Assembly: GCA_040391135.1 (NCBI GenBank)
Contig: JBEBYL010000009.1
Coordinates: forward strand, 91,099 to 155,098
Reading direction: 5' to 3'
Length of the DNA stretch: 64,000 bases
Source: G025836975 sp040391135
GTDB taxonomy: Bacteria > Pseudomonadota > Gammaproteobacteria > Burkholderiales > Burkholderiaceae_B
This document shows, piece after piece, positions 18,605 to 28,446 of the stretch. The notes under the pieces are model-generated. The model saw nothing but the letters and a program-made list of their open reading frames with translations, did not search any database and had not been told where the DNA came from. Each line of letters opens with the position of its first letter. Position 1 is the first letter of the stretch. A program made the position numbers and the translations under genes.

Positions 18605-18750
18605 TTTCCGTCATTGGGGAGTAGCCAGCCCTGGCGTCGCGCCAGGGGGCTTGCATCAACATACTTGGTGAACCTCACTATGGTGCAAGCGGTTGCGGCA
18701 GCCACGCTGCCAGAATCAGGCGAGACCTTTGGCCATTGACCGCTGCCTTT
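18605..18750 (+). ncRNA. yybP-ykoY (manganese) riboswitch
   Basis: The leader contains the conserved blocks of this class in order: GGGGAGTAGCC (18616-18626), TCAACATACTTGG (from 18656) and GGCGAGACCTTTGG (from 18719), separated by pairing arms such as CCCTGGCG/CGCCAGGG. Mn2+ binds between the two conserved loops in known members and raises expression of metal exporters. It ends about 55 nt before the antiporter ATG, so it controls that gene. Confidence 0.93.
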
Positions 18751-18805
18751 GCCGGGCCTGCGTATCAATGCGCCTTGGTTTTTCGTACGCCCGGCCTGAT
18801 TCCCT

Positions 18806-19798
18806 ATGCTGCTCACCCTGTTTCTGTTCATCGCCTCGGCCGTCGCCATTTATCTTGCCTGTGAATTCTTCGTCAACGGCGTCGAATGGGTGGGCTGCCG
18901 CCTGAAATTGGGCGCCACCGCCGTCGGCACCATTTTGGCGGCATTCGGCACGGCGCTGCCCGAAAGCGCCGTTACCTTCGTTGCCGTGGTTTTCGGCAAT
19001 ACCCCGGAACAAAAGGAAATCGGCGTCGGAGCCGCGCTGGGCGGTCCCCTGGTTCTGGCTACCCTGGCCTATGCCGTGGTGGGGTTCATGCTTTGGCGCA
19101 ACGGCCGTAAAGGACAACCCTGTACCATCAATGCCGATCAGCGCCGGCTGGCCAGGGACCAGGCCTGGTTCCTGGTGATCTTCATCGCAAAGATCGCGCT
19201 GGGCTTGGTGGTTTTCGCCTGGAAGCCCTGGCTGGGCCTGCTTTTCCTGCTGGTGTATGCCATATACGTCAAGCGCGAACTGGGTGCCGACGAGGGGGCG
19301 ATGATCATGGAGGACCTGGAGCCGCTGAAGCTGCGTCCGCGCAATCCCTCCATGGCGTGGTCGCTTGCGCAGACCATTCTGGCCCTGGTGGTCATCGCCG
19401 CCGCATCCCATGTTTTTGTACGTCAGATAGAGGCCATGGGCGCCTGGATGGGCATGGCCCCGCATATGGCTGCCTTGCTGCTGGCGCCGGTGGCCACGGA
19501 GCTGCCCGAAATCATGAATGCCTTCATCTGGGTCCGGCAGGGCAAGGAGAGGCTGGCCCTGGCCAATATTTCGGGCGCCATGATGATACAGGCCACCATA
19601 CCCAGCGCCATGGCTATTTTCATGACGCCCTGGCTGCTGGATACGCCGCTGCTGGTCGCCGGCGGGCTGACCATGCTGAGCGTGGGCTTGCTTTGGCTGG
19701 GATTCAGGCGGGGGACAATGCGGGTGCCCATGCTGGCCGGCGTCAGCGGCTTTTACGTATTGTTTGCCGTATTCGTCGTGCTGCGTTTCGCACGCTAA
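18806..19798 (+). CDS. CaCA-family cation antiporter, probable Mn2+/Ca2+ exporter
   Basis: This 330-aa inner-membrane protein has the two inverted alpha-repeats of the Ca2+/cation antiporter superfamily: GTILAAFGTALPESAVT near residue 38 and LAPVATELPEIMNAF near 230. About ten membrane segments are expected. The usual GSN motif following alpha-1 is replaced by VGAALGGPLVLAT. The acidic residues that bind the cation in both repeats are present. Because a manganese riboswitch precedes it, Mn2+ export is a reasonable inference; the family alone would suggest Ca2+. The ribosome-binding site is weak, in keeping with riboswitch control. Confidence 0.85.
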   Translation: MLLTLFLFIASAVAIYLACEFFVNGVEWVGCRLKLGATAVGTILAAFGTALPESAVTFVAVVFGNTPEQKEIGVGAALGGPLVLATLAYAVVGFMLWRNGRKGQPCTINADQRRLARDQAWFLVIFIAKIALGLVVFAWKPWLGLLFLLVYAIYVKRELGADEGAMIMEDLEPLKLRPRNPSMAWSLAQTILALVVIAAASHVFVRQIEAMGAWMGMAPHMAALLLAPVATELPEIMNAFIWVRQGKERLALANISGAMMIQATIPSAMAIFMTPWLLDTPLLVAGGLTMLSVGLLWLGFRRGTMRVPMLAGVSGFYVLFAVFVVLRFAR

Positions 19799-19860
19799 GG
19801 GTTGTCCCTAGTGGCCTGGGGCGTTACAATACGAGTTGTTCATTTTATAGGAGCTGTGCG

Positions 19861-19929
19861 GTGAATTCCGACCCCGGCGATAGTAGCAGCCGATCTTGCA
19901 TCGGCTTATCCATCACCAGGCGCGCCTAG
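19861..19929 (+). CDS. Possible 22-aa leader peptide
   Basis: A GTG-started frame of 22 codons is preceded by GGAG at 7 nt spacing, with a TACAAT -10-like box at 19825-19830. The peptide begins MNSDPGDSSSRSC and ends in ITRRA. It sits in a 313-bp gap that also holds a 10-bp hairpin (19961-19989), and it precedes a small protein resembling the MgtC C-terminal domain. Leader peptides control mgtC in enterobacteria, so a regulatory role is conceivable. It may also be chance. Confidence 0.3.
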   Translation: MNSDPGDSSSRSCIGLSITRRA

Positions 19930-19960
19930 GCAGCAGCAGGCTACACCAAGCACAGCTTCC

Positions 19961-19989
19961 GCCACGCCCTGGTTTTTCAAGGGCGTGGC
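19961..19989 (+). promoter_or_regulatory. Hairpin in the leader of the MgtC-C-like gene
   Basis: GCCACGCCCT (19961-19970) pairs perfectly with AGGGCGTGGC (19980-19989) around a 9-nt loop that carries the T run. No T tract follows, so it is not a classical terminator. It may be part of a structured leader. Nothing else in the rest of the gap is convincing. Confidence 0.4.
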
Positions 19990-20111
19990 AGTCGAATTGA
20001 ATGCATGGCATTCAGACTCCCGTCGTTTTTTAAAGTGTTGAATCCTTCGCTCGCGTAGCGGCGGATTCCTGCGCCGCATTCGCGGCGCGCATGAATACAT
20101 TGGGGGTTTTT

Positions 20112-20447
20112 ATGCGTCTGTTCAATTTGTTTTTGCGCCGTGCCGGCGTCCAGTCGGCTCCCATCCGCATCCCCAGCCGCGTATCGCGGCTTACCGTGGT
20201 TTGCCCGCAGCACGTGCTGGCCGATGTCCGCAAGCAAATCTATCTCGACTTCGAGGCGGCCGGCCTGCGGGTGGCGGCGATGTCGGTCGACCGGGCTCAG
20301 CAACAGGGCCTGGCCAGGGCCTGCGTTACCGTGAATTGTCCGCCCGAGCTGCGTCCGGTGCTGATGTCCCAGGCGCGCCAGCTCAGTTCGCTTCCAGGCG
20401 TGCATCAGGTGCAATGGGGTGATCGCCGCCATATTGCTTTAAACTAA
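20112..20447 (+). CDS. Small protein resembling the MgtC C-terminal (ACT-like) domain
   Basis: This 111-aa protein has no membrane segment. Its central part, LTVVCPQHVLADVRKQIY to SLPGVHQVQWGD, shows the beta-alpha-beta pattern and closing 'GV..V.W' of the cytosolic ACT-like domain found at the C-terminus of MgtC/SapB proteins. No membrane MgtC part is encoded upstream. The start at 20112 has a GGGGG tract close by; an in-frame ATG at 20091 is the alternative. The identification is by pattern only, and the function is unknown. Confidence 0.5.
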   Translation: MRLFNLFLRRAGVQSAPIRIPSRVSRLTVVCPQHVLADVRKQIYLDFEAAGLRVAAMSVDRAQQQGLARACVTVNCPPELRPVLMSQARQLSSLPGVHQVQWGDRRHIALN

Positions 20448-20476
20448 CAGCGTTCGCGCTTACTGGATTTTGCCCC

Positions 20477-21340
20477 ATGAATTTGATCGATTGGCTTACG
20501 CCTTGGGAATTTTCTCCAACGCTGCTGCTGATGTTCTTCGTGGGCATTGTTCTGTTCGTGCGCGGGACCCGGGTCCATCGCGTCAGCAAGGCGCGCCAGG
20601 CCTTTTTCTGGATAGGCCTGGTATTTCTGTACCTGTCCCTGCATACCCGCGTCGACTACTACGCCGAGCGCATGTTCTTCATCCACCGGCTGCAGCACCT
20701 GGTGCTGCATCACCTTGGGCCGCTGCTGATCATGGGCGCCTACCCCGGCCAGGTCTTGCGGGCCGGCCTGCCCATGTCCTGGCGCCTGCGCCTGCGCGAC
20801 TTTCGCGCCAGCGCCCCGGGCCGAGGCCTGGTGGCTGTTCTGACCAACAAGTACCTGGTGCCTTTCCTGTTCGTGGTGCTGGTAATAGGCTTCCTGATTC
20901 CCACGGTGCAGTTTTATTCCATGCTCGATTGGCGCCTGTACCGCTTCATGAACTGGTCGGTTGTCATCAGCGGCTTCATGTACTGGAACCTGATCCTGGA
21001 CCGCCGGCCCAGCCCGCCCGCCGTGCTGTCGCCGGGCGGCCGCATTATCTCGCCCGTGGTGACCATGGTTCCGCAAATGGTGGTCGGCGCCATCATCACC
21101 TTCACTGAACACGACCTTTATCCCATCTTCGACCTTTGCGGCCGCGCCATACCCGGCATGACGGCGGTGACCGACCAGGCCATAGGCGGACTGACCATGT
21201 GGGTGCTTGCGGGCTTCGTCGAAGTGTTCGGCCTGCTGTTCGCGCTGGCTACGCTCATGCGCTTGTCGGCTCGTAACCGGCTGCCCAACAAGCAGGATAT
21301 CCGGCGGGCTCAACAGGCCGCCGTTATTTCCGCCACCTGA
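20477..21340 (+). CDS. CtaG-type cytochrome c oxidase assembly factor (caa3 type)
   Basis: This 287-aa polytopic membrane protein belongs to the caa3_CtaG family. Conserved features are the histidine-rich FIHRLQHLVLHHLGPLL near residue 70, WNLILDRRPSPP, and the later PQMVVGAIITFTEHDLYP. It assists assembly or copper insertion of heme-copper oxidases. No oxidase subunits lie next to it. It is followed after 19 bp by the BepA-like protease gene. Seven membrane segments are likely. Confidence 0.85.
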   Translation: MNLIDWLTPWEFSPTLLLMFFVGIVLFVRGTRVHRVSKARQAFFWIGLVFLYLSLHTRVDYYAERMFFIHRLQHLVLHHLGPLLIMGAYPGQVLRAGLPMSWRLRLRDFRASAPGRGLVAVLTNKYLVPFLFVVLVIGFLIPTVQFYSMLDWRLYRFMNWSVVISGFMYWNLILDRRPSPPAVLSPGGRIISPVVTMVPQMVVGAIITFTEHDLYPIFDLCGRAIPGMTAVTDQAIGGLTMWVLAGFVEVFGLLFALATLMRLSARNRLPNKQDIRRAQQAAVISAT

Positions 21341-21359
21341 CTTCCTTCGTTCCGGACAC

Positions 21360-22874
21360 ATGACCGCCGCAAGACATTCATTCCGAAACATGCTCCGCTC
21401 CCGTATCCTGTGCGCCGGCCTGGTCGCATCCCTGACCGTTTGGCCGTTGCCGGCGGGGGCGCAGCCGATAGGAATCCCCAGCATGGGCTCGGCATCGTCC
21501 GCAGAGCTTTCGCCCGCGCTGGAACGCACCCTGGGCGACGCGATCATGGAGCAGGGCCGGCGTGACCCCACTTATATCGCCGATCCTGATGTCAGCCAGT
21601 ACCTTACCGCCATGGGGCGGCGGCTGGCGGCGCATGCGCCGGGCGGAACGCCTCAGCCCATAACGGTGTTCGGCGTGCGCGATGCGCAGATCAATGCCTT
21701 TGCGCTGCCGGGCGGCTATATCGGCGTCAACAGCGGCTTGGTGGTGTCCGCGCAAAGTGAATCCGAGCTGGCGTCGGTGATTGCGCACGAAATAGGGCAC
21801 GTCGTCCAGCGGCATATCGCCCGCGGGATGACGCAGCGTTCGCAAAGCAGCGGCGTCATGATGGCGGCTCTTGCGGCTGCCCTGCTGGCAGCCTTGTCGG
21901 GCAGCGGCGACCTGGCCATGGGCGTGGCCGCTTTCGGCCAGGCCGCGGCTGTTGACCGGCAATTGGGCTTTTCCCGCCAGGCCGAGCAAGAAGCCGACCG
22001 GGCCGGATTCGAAATGATGCGCAAGACCGGTTTCGACCCAGGCGGCATGGTGCGCATGTTCAATCAGCTAAGCAACGCCTCCAGGCTGAATGAAGGCACG
22101 GGCGGCGGTGGCTATACCAGTACCCATCCCTTGTCCATACAGCGCATGTCCGATATACAGAATCGCGTCAGCGAACTGCCCGTCATACATCATCAGGATA
22201 CGGACACCTTCTGGTACGTGCGCGCCAAGCTGCGCGTGGCGCAGGCGCGCGATGGCCAGGCGCTGCGCCTGGCCATGGAGAAACTGCAGCTGGATGCGCG
22301 GCAGACCAGCGGCGTGGAACAGTCGGCCGCATGGTATGGCCTGGCCTATGCCGATAGCCGGAAGAAAGATTTTGCGTCGGCGCAGCGGGCCTTGGACAAG
22401 GCCCGGGAAGGCGGCCGCAACTCGCCCGAAATCGCCGCTTTATCCGTTGTGCTGGCACTGGGGCAAGGCGATCAGGCGCAAGCCTTGGCGCTGGCCCAGT
22501 CCGCCTGGGATCATTGGCCCGACAGCCAGGGCATCGCCTTGGCCCGAGTCGATGCCTTGCAGAAAACCGGACGGGATTCCGATGCCGTGACTTTTCTGGC
22601 GGAGCGGATCAAGCAGTGGCCGGAATTGCCGCGCCTGTATCAGTTGCAGGCGCAAAGCCAGGAGCGCCTTGGACGCAAGGTCGAGGCCCGGCGCACCATG
22701 GCTACTTATTATGAATTGACCGGCGCCTTGCCGACCGCTGTCGAGCAGTTGCAGCAGGCGCGCGGCCTGAGCAAGGACTTTTACGTGCAATCCGAGCTCG
22801 ATGTGCAGATACGCACACTGAAGGAACGCCTGAAATCGGATCGCGAACTGCTGGAGCGTTTCAAGTCTTCCTGA
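21360..22874 (+). CDS. BepA/YfgC-like periplasmic M48 metalloprotease with TPR repeats
   Basis: This 504-aa exported protein has a signal peptide to about residue 38 (ending AGAQP) and an M48 peptidase domain with the zinc motif HEIGHVVQRH near residue 143 and a downstream Glu in EQEADRAGF. The C-terminal part, from about 280, has alpha-helical TPR-like repeats (SAAWYGLAYADSRKK, AQSAWDHWPDSQG). The layout is that of E. coli BepA, which degrades or chaperones outer-membrane proteins stalled in BAM/LptD assembly. A second in-frame ATG at 21390 would still leave a signal peptide. Confidence 0.9.
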   Translation: MTAARHSFRNMLRSRILCAGLVASLTVWPLPAGAQPIGIPSMGSASSAELSPALERTLGDAIMEQGRRDPTYIADPDVSQYLTAMGRRLAAHAPGGTPQPITVFGVRDAQINAFALPGGYIGVNSGLVVSAQSESELASVIAHEIGHVVQRHIARGMTQRSQSSGVMMAALAAALLAALSGSGDLAMGVAAFGQAAAVDRQLGFSRQAEQEADRAGFEMMRKTGFDPGGMVRMFNQLSNASRLNEGTGGGGYTSTHPLSIQRMSDIQNRVSELPVIHHQDTDTFWYVRAKLRVAQARDGQALRLAMEKLQLDARQTSGVEQSAAWYGLAYADSRKKDFASAQRALDKAREGGRNSPEIAALSVVLALGQGDQAQALALAQSAWDHWPDSQGIALARVDALQKTGRDSDAVTFLAERIKQWPELPRLYQLQAQSQERLGRKVEARRTMATYYELTGALPTAVEQLQQARGLSKDFYVQSELDVQIRTLKERLKSDRELLERFKSS

Positions 22875-22920
22875 GCAATGGAGTCGGGACCTGAGCCCAA
22901 TCATCCTGCCTGGCCATCAG

Positions 22921-24012
22921 TTACGTCCCGGTTTCGAAGAAGCGTGCCAACCGGACAGGCAGCCATCCTATATGGCCGGGAAAGGGGCTGGTCACGAATC
23001 CGACATGGCCGCCTTCCGCCGGCTGGTGCAGCAAAATGGACGACGAACAGTCTTGCGACCCAGGCAGCGATGGTCCGGGAATGAAGGGATCGTTGCGCGC
23101 GTTCAACAGCAAGGTGGGGACGGCGATGGTTTTCAGATACGGCTTGCTGGACGCCCTGGTCCAGTAGTCCAGCGCATTCTTGTAGCCATGCATGGGGGCG
23201 GTATACAGGTCGTCGAATTCGCGCAGGCTTCTGGCCTGGTTGATGCGCAGCACGTCGATGTTGCCCGGGAAACGCTTGGCTTTTTCCTGCATCTTGACCT
23301 TCATCGTCTTCAGGAAGTAGCGCGAATACAGCTTTCTCCCCAGCCATGATTCCGACAGGCAGGTCCCGCAGGCGACCAGATCCAGCGGAACCGAGACCGC
23401 TGCGCAAGCCGCAAGCCATGAGAGCTCCTGCGCTTGTTCGCCGATGTGTTTCAGCATGGCGTTGCCGCCCATGGAAACGCCTACGGCATGCCAGCGCGCA
23501 CCCGGCACACGCTGGCGCACCGTGCGCAGAATGAAATCGATGTCGGCGGAGTCCCCGGAGTAATAGGCGCGCGCCATGCGATTGGGGAAGCCCGAGCATC
23601 CGCGGAAATGCGCAATGACGACGATCCAGCCGCGAGCCCGGAAATGCTGGGCGATGGCCTGGGCATAATGGCTATGGCTGCTGCCTTCCAGGCCATGGAA
23701 CAGTACCAGCGCGTTTGTGCCGGCGTCGCCGGGCGTACCCGCCCAGTCGTCGTCCTGCATCCAGCGCCTGGCCGCGGTCCGTGCAAGCCTGGTATCGGGT
23801 TTCGCCGCCTGGCCGTTCGCAAGGCGGTCGGAAAACAGTCCCGGGCCCGTCCAGTCGAAGTCCAGGAAATCCCCGTCCGGCGTGTCGACGCGCTCGCGCA
23901 CGAAGGCGATACGGTGGTAACGCGCAACCAGCGCGCCATACAGGGTTTGCAGATGCCCTCCAGGCAGCCAGGCAGGCGTTGGGCAGGGAGATGTGTCGAA
24001 CTTTGCTGTCAC
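22921..24012 (-). CDS. YheT-family alpha/beta hydrolase
   Basis: This 363-aa cytosolic hydrolase of the YheT/UPF0017 family begins with the family-specific PAWLPGGHLQTLYGAL. It then has VLFHGLEGSSHSHYAQ and HFRGCSG, the nucleophile Ser in VGVSMGGNAM, and a C-terminal catalytic His in EGGHVGF. The substrate is unknown, probably a carboxylic ester. The start codon is GTG at 24012 with AAGG upstream. It lies 9 nt after the NTF2-like gene and is likely in one transcript with it. Confidence 0.92.
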   Translation of the reverse strand: MTAKFDTSPCPTPAWLPGGHLQTLYGALVARYHRIAFVRERVDTPDGDFLDFDWTGPGLFSDRLANGQAAKPDTRLARTAARRWMQDDDWAGTPGDAGTNALVLFHGLEGSSHSHYAQAIAQHFRARGWIVVIAHFRGCSGFPNRMARAYYSGDSADIDFILRTVRQRVPGARWHAVGVSMGGNAMLKHIGEQAQELSWLAACAAVSVPLDLVACGTCLSESWLGRKLYSRYFLKTMKVKMQEKAKRFPGNIDVLRINQARSLREFDDLYTAPMHGYKNALDYWTRASSKPYLKTIAVPTLLLNARNDPFIPGPSLPGSQDCSSSILLHQPAEGGHVGFVTSPFPGHIGWLPVRLARFFETGT

Positions 24013-24021
24013 GGCCCGCCT

Positions 24022-24444
24022 TCAGTGTAGGGTGTCGGGCCGGTCTTGCAAGTCGAACAGTCCGGCGTCCTGCGGCGCGTGCGAGGCATGGTGCAGAATC
24101 ATTTTCCAGCCGGCGGGACCCTTGCTGAAGATGTTGGTCGTATAGCAGTGCGCGGATTTTTCACCTTGCGCGGTGGCGACGGTGATTTGTTCGATCAATA
24201 CATGGATCGAATTCATGACGCTGGTCATGATCATGGGCCGTATGGGATGGATCGTCACCGGGCCGTTGGCGAAGATCTGCTGCCAGGCGCTTTGCATGGC
24301 GTCGTGTCCGATGGTGCGCATGCCTCCGGGATGGATGCAGACGACTTCCTCGTCGTCCGACCAGACGCGCATCATCAGGTTCAGATCGGCTTGCCGCAGC
24401 GCTTCGTAGAACGCTTGCTCGGCCTCTTGTGGCGTTGTAAACAT
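24022..24444 (-). CDS. SnoaL/NTF2-like protein
   Basis: This 140-aa single-domain protein of the nuclear transport factor 2 superfamily starts with the alpha helices AEQAFYEALRQADLNLMMRVW, followed by the cavity motif VVCIHPGG and the strand YTTNIFSKGPAGWKMILHHAS, as in SnoaL-like proteins related to ketosteroid isomerase. No dedicated catalytic residues can be assigned. The gene is between yheT and the zf-CHCC gene on the same strand. Confidence 0.82.
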   Translation of the reverse strand: MFTTPQEAEQAFYEALRQADLNLMMRVWSDDEEVVCIHPGGMRTIGHDAMQSAWQQIFANGPVTIHPIRPMIMTSVMNSIHVLIEQITVATAQGEKSAHCYTTNIFSKGPAGWKMILHHASHAPQDAGLFDLQDRPDTLH

Positions 24445-24499
24445 AGACGGGAAACCATAGGGAAGTTGCGGCGCGATGCCGCGACAAGACGTGCTTGGA

Positions 24500-24518
24500 G
24501 GGCCTGGCTTTGCCAGGC
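24500..24518 (-). terminator. Hairpin after the zf-CHCC gene
   Basis: An 8-bp perfect stem (GGCCTGGC/GCCAGGCC, 3-nt loop) starts immediately after the zinc-finger gene stop on the minus strand. No T run follows, so it is a weak terminator or an mRNA end-protecting hairpin. Confidence 0.4.
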
Positions 24519-24519
24519 C

Positions 24520-24732
24520 TTAGTGCCCGTGGACTATTTCGCCTTCTTTCAACTGATAGGAGGCGCCGCAGTACTGGCAGATTGCCTTGCCCGTCTTGAC
24601 CACTTCAATGTAGATGCGCGGGTGCATGCTCCATAAAGGAGCTTTGGGCCCTGGACAGTACAGGGGCAAATCCTTGGCTTCAACAAAAATGGTCTCGTCC
24701 TTGGGGACGGCGGAGGTCGGGGCGCTGCTCAT
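24520..24732 (-). CDS. zf-CHCC domain zinc-finger protein
   Basis: This 70-aa protein has the zf-CHCC pattern: Cys in PLYCPGP, His in WSMHPRIYI, and a CxxC pair in ICQYCGASY. The family is related to the small mitochondrial complex I subunit NDUFS6, and its bacterial role is not settled. It is commonly found next to ilvE in Burkholderiales, as here, 45 nt downstream. Confidence 0.9.
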   Translation of the reverse strand: MSSAPTSAVPKDETIFVEAKDLPLYCPGPKAPLWSMHPRIYIEVVKTGKAICQYCGASYQLKEGEIVHGH

Positions 24733-24777
24733 GGTTGAGTCCTGGAAAAGAGTCTGTTCGCGGAATGGTTGATGTTT

Positions 24778-25698
24778 CTAGGCTTTGCTTAGCCAGTGAT
24801 GGTACTTGGCATTCTTGCCGTTGACGACGTCGAAGAACGCTTTTTGCAATTTTTCGGTGATGGGGCCGCGGCTGCCAGAGCCTATGCGGCGGCGGTCGAT
24901 TTCGCGGATGGGCGTGACCTCGGCGGCGGTGCCGCTGAAGAAGGCTTCGTCGGCGATGTACAGGTCGTCGCGCGTCAGGCGCTTGGTCTGCAAGGGTATG
25001 CCCAGGTCGGCGGCCAGCGTATGAATGGTCGAGCGGGTGATGCCGGTCAGCGCCGATGCGATTTCAGGTTCGCACAGGATGCCGTCCTTGACGATGAAAA
25101 TATTCTCGCCGGAGCCCTCGGCCACGAAACCCTCGGTATCCAGCAAGATGGCTTCATCGTAGCCATGTTCCAGCGCCTCGTTGTTGGCCAATATGGAGTT
25201 GGCGTAGGTGCTGGCCAGCTTGGCCCGCGGCATGGTCACGTTGACATGCTGGCGCGCATAGGAAGAGATCTTCACCCGTATGCCCTGTTGCAGGGCTTCT
25301 TCGCCCAGATAGGCGCCCCAGGGCCAGGCGGCGATGGCCACATGGACCGTTGCGCCTTTGGGCGAGACGCCCATTTTTTCCGAGCCGTAAAACACCAGCG
25401 GACGGATATAGCAGGACTCCAGCGCGTTTTCGCGCACCACCTGCAACTGGGCGGCATTGATGGCGTCCTGGTCGTAGGGGATATCCATTTGATAGATGTG
25501 CGCCGAATTGAACAGGCGCCGGGTATGGTCCTGGAGGCGGAAAATAGCGGTGCCGATATCGGTGTGATAGGCGCGCACGCCTTCGAAGACGGCCAGGCCA
25601 TAGTGCAGGGAGTGGGTCAGTACATGAGTCGTCGCATCGCGCCAAGGCACAAGCTTGCCGTCATACCAGATAAAACCATCGCGATCGGACATCGACAT
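24778..25698 (-). CDS. ilvE: Branched-chain amino acid aminotransferase
   Basis: This 306-aa fold-type IV PLP enzyme interconverts Leu, Ile and Val with their 2-oxo acids. Evidence: DRDGFIWYDGKLVPWRDA and HSLHYGLAVFEGVRAY at the N-terminus, the PLP Lys in RAKLASTYANSI, then EAILLDTEGFVAEGSGENIF, ALTGITRSTI and DEAFFSGTAAEVTPIREID. The ATG at 25698 has GGGAGAG upstream. It faces the divergent azlCD exporter genes for branched-chain amino acids across 83 bp, so synthesis and export sit together. Confidence 0.97.
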   Translation of the reverse strand: MSMSDRDGFIWYDGKLVPWRDATTHVLTHSLHYGLAVFEGVRAYHTDIGTAIFRLQDHTRRLFNSAHIYQMDIPYDQDAINAAQLQVVRENALESCYIRPLVFYGSEKMGVSPKGATVHVAIAAWPWGAYLGEEALQQGIRVKISSYARQHVNVTMPRAKLASTYANSILANNEALEHGYDEAILLDTEGFVAEGSGENIFIVKDGILCEPEIASALTGITRSTIHTLAADLGIPLQTKRLTRDDLYIADEAFFSGTAAEVTPIREIDRRRIGSGSRGPITEKLQKAFFDVVNGKNAKYHHWLSKA

Positions 25699-25781
25699 AA
25701 CGCTCTCCCAAAGATGTGGCTTCGATTGTACCAAGGGCGGCGGCCTTACAATACCCGCTTTTCTTGCAAGGCGGCAGGGTA

Positions 25782-26531
25782 GTGGCGCAGTTCAGAATTC
25801 CTTCGTGGTGGCCGGATGCCTCCAGGAGACACAGCTTCAGCGCAGGCTTCGTCGATGTTATTCCCGCACTGATCGCGACCTCTACCTGGGGTTTCGTGAC
25901 TGGCATTGCCCTGGTCAAGTCGGGGCTGACCGAAAGCATGGCCACCTTGATGACGCTGACCGTTTTCGCGGGATCGGCGCAACTGACCTCGTTGCCGCTG
26001 ATCGAATCGTCGGCGCCGCTATGGCTTATTTTCGCCGCCGGCATGGTGGTGAATGTCCGCTTTCTTATTTTCGGGGCGGCGCTGCATCCTTATTTCCGCC
26101 ATATGCGCTGGCCAAGGCGCCTGGTGCTGGGGTATTTGTCCAGCGATATTTCGTTCGTATTGTTCATGGCCCGCTATGGCGATAGCAAGATAAAGGGCAG
26201 CTCCGAGCAGCTTTGGTATTTTCTGGGCATCATCATTCCGGGCTGGGTGGGATGGAATGCGTTTTCACTGCTGGGCGTTTTCCTGGGCTCTTTCATTCCG
26301 GCCAGCTGGTCCCTGGACTTCGCCGCGATCCTGGCGCTTATGGCCATCATCATTCCGCTGGTCAAGACGCGCCCCATGGCGATGTGCCTGATCGTTGCAG
26401 GCGTCATCGCCTGGCTGGGCCAGCCCTTGCCCTTGCGGATGGGCCTGGCCGCCGCCGTGGTCGGCGGGGTGATCGCGGGCGTGCTGACGGAAAGACGAAT
26501 GGCGCACAAGACGCGCAGGAGAAGCGCATGA
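25782..26531 (+). CDS. azlC: AzlC-family branched-chain amino acid exporter, large subunit
   Basis: This 249-aa membrane protein carries the AzlC signature in FSAGFVDVIPALIATSTWGFVTGIAL (split over residues 16-41), VFAGSAQLTSLPLI and MVVNVRFLIFGAALHPYFR. Seven or more membrane segments are predicted. GTG at 25782 is the likely start, with AAGG upstream. Its stop overlaps azlD (ATGA). AzlCD exports branched-chain amino acids in characterised systems. It is divergent from ilvE. Confidence 0.93.
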   Translation: MAQFRIPSWWPDASRRHSFSAGFVDVIPALIATSTWGFVTGIALVKSGLTESMATLMTLTVFAGSAQLTSLPLIESSAPLWLIFAAGMVVNVRFLIFGAALHPYFRHMRWPRRLVLGYLSSDISFVLFMARYGDSKIKGSSEQLWYFLGIIIPGWVGWNAFSLLGVFLGSFIPASWSLDFAAILALMAIIIPLVKTRPMAMCLIVAGVIAWLGQPLPLRMGLAAAVVGGVIAGVLTERRMAHKTRRRSA

Positions 26532-26863
26532 CGGGCGATCTCGACTACGACTTGTACATCCTGGGCGTCATCGGCCTGCTGACCCTGTGCAGCTTCCTGA
26601 CGCGCGCCGGCTATTTTCTGTTCGGCGATTATTTTCCCTTGAGCGAATCGGTCAGGCGCGCCTTGCGCTATGCGCCGACGGCGGCATTGATCGCTATCGT
26701 GGTGCCCGAGCTGCTGCCTTGGAGGGCGGGTGTCGGCCCCGTGCTGGACATCAAGGTGGTGGCCGCGGTGATCGCCATTTTGATCTTCTGGCGGACGCGC
26801 AGCACTGTGCTCATCATCGTGGGCGGGATGATGGCTTACTGGCTGTTGAAAGCCCTTTTCTAG
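26528..26863 (+). CDS. azlD: AzlD-family branched-chain amino acid exporter, small subunit
   Basis: This 111-aa protein with four membrane segments is typical of AzlD: VIGLLTLCSFLTRAGYF, RALRYAPTAALIAIVVPEL, and KVVAAVIAILIFWRTRST. It starts in the ATGA overlap with azlC and completes the two-component exporter. About 200 bp without a gene follow before rhlE; a TAAAAT -10-like box lies there near 27000. Confidence 0.93.
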   Translation: MTGDLDYDLYILGVIGLLTLCSFLTRAGYFLFGDYFPLSESVRRALRYAPTAALIAIVVPELLPWRAGVGPVLDIKVVAAVIAILIFWRTRSTVLIIVGGMMAYWLLKALF

Positions 26864-27063
26864 GACGCTGGCCGGGTCGGACAGAGGCAGCTTGGGGAAT
26901 AGCACGCAAATCGTATGCTTTTAACGACACTCTGGCGCTTTTATACCCGCCATGGGCCGGGCTGGGCCCGCCAACCGGGGCATGTACCCCATGCTGCGCT
27001 AAAATACTCCGGTTACAAGAGCCGCGGACGGGGTTTTCCCGATTCGGGCGCAAACCATTTTCA

Positions 27064-28425
<1,362 letters not shown>

Positions 28426-28446
<21 letters not shown>

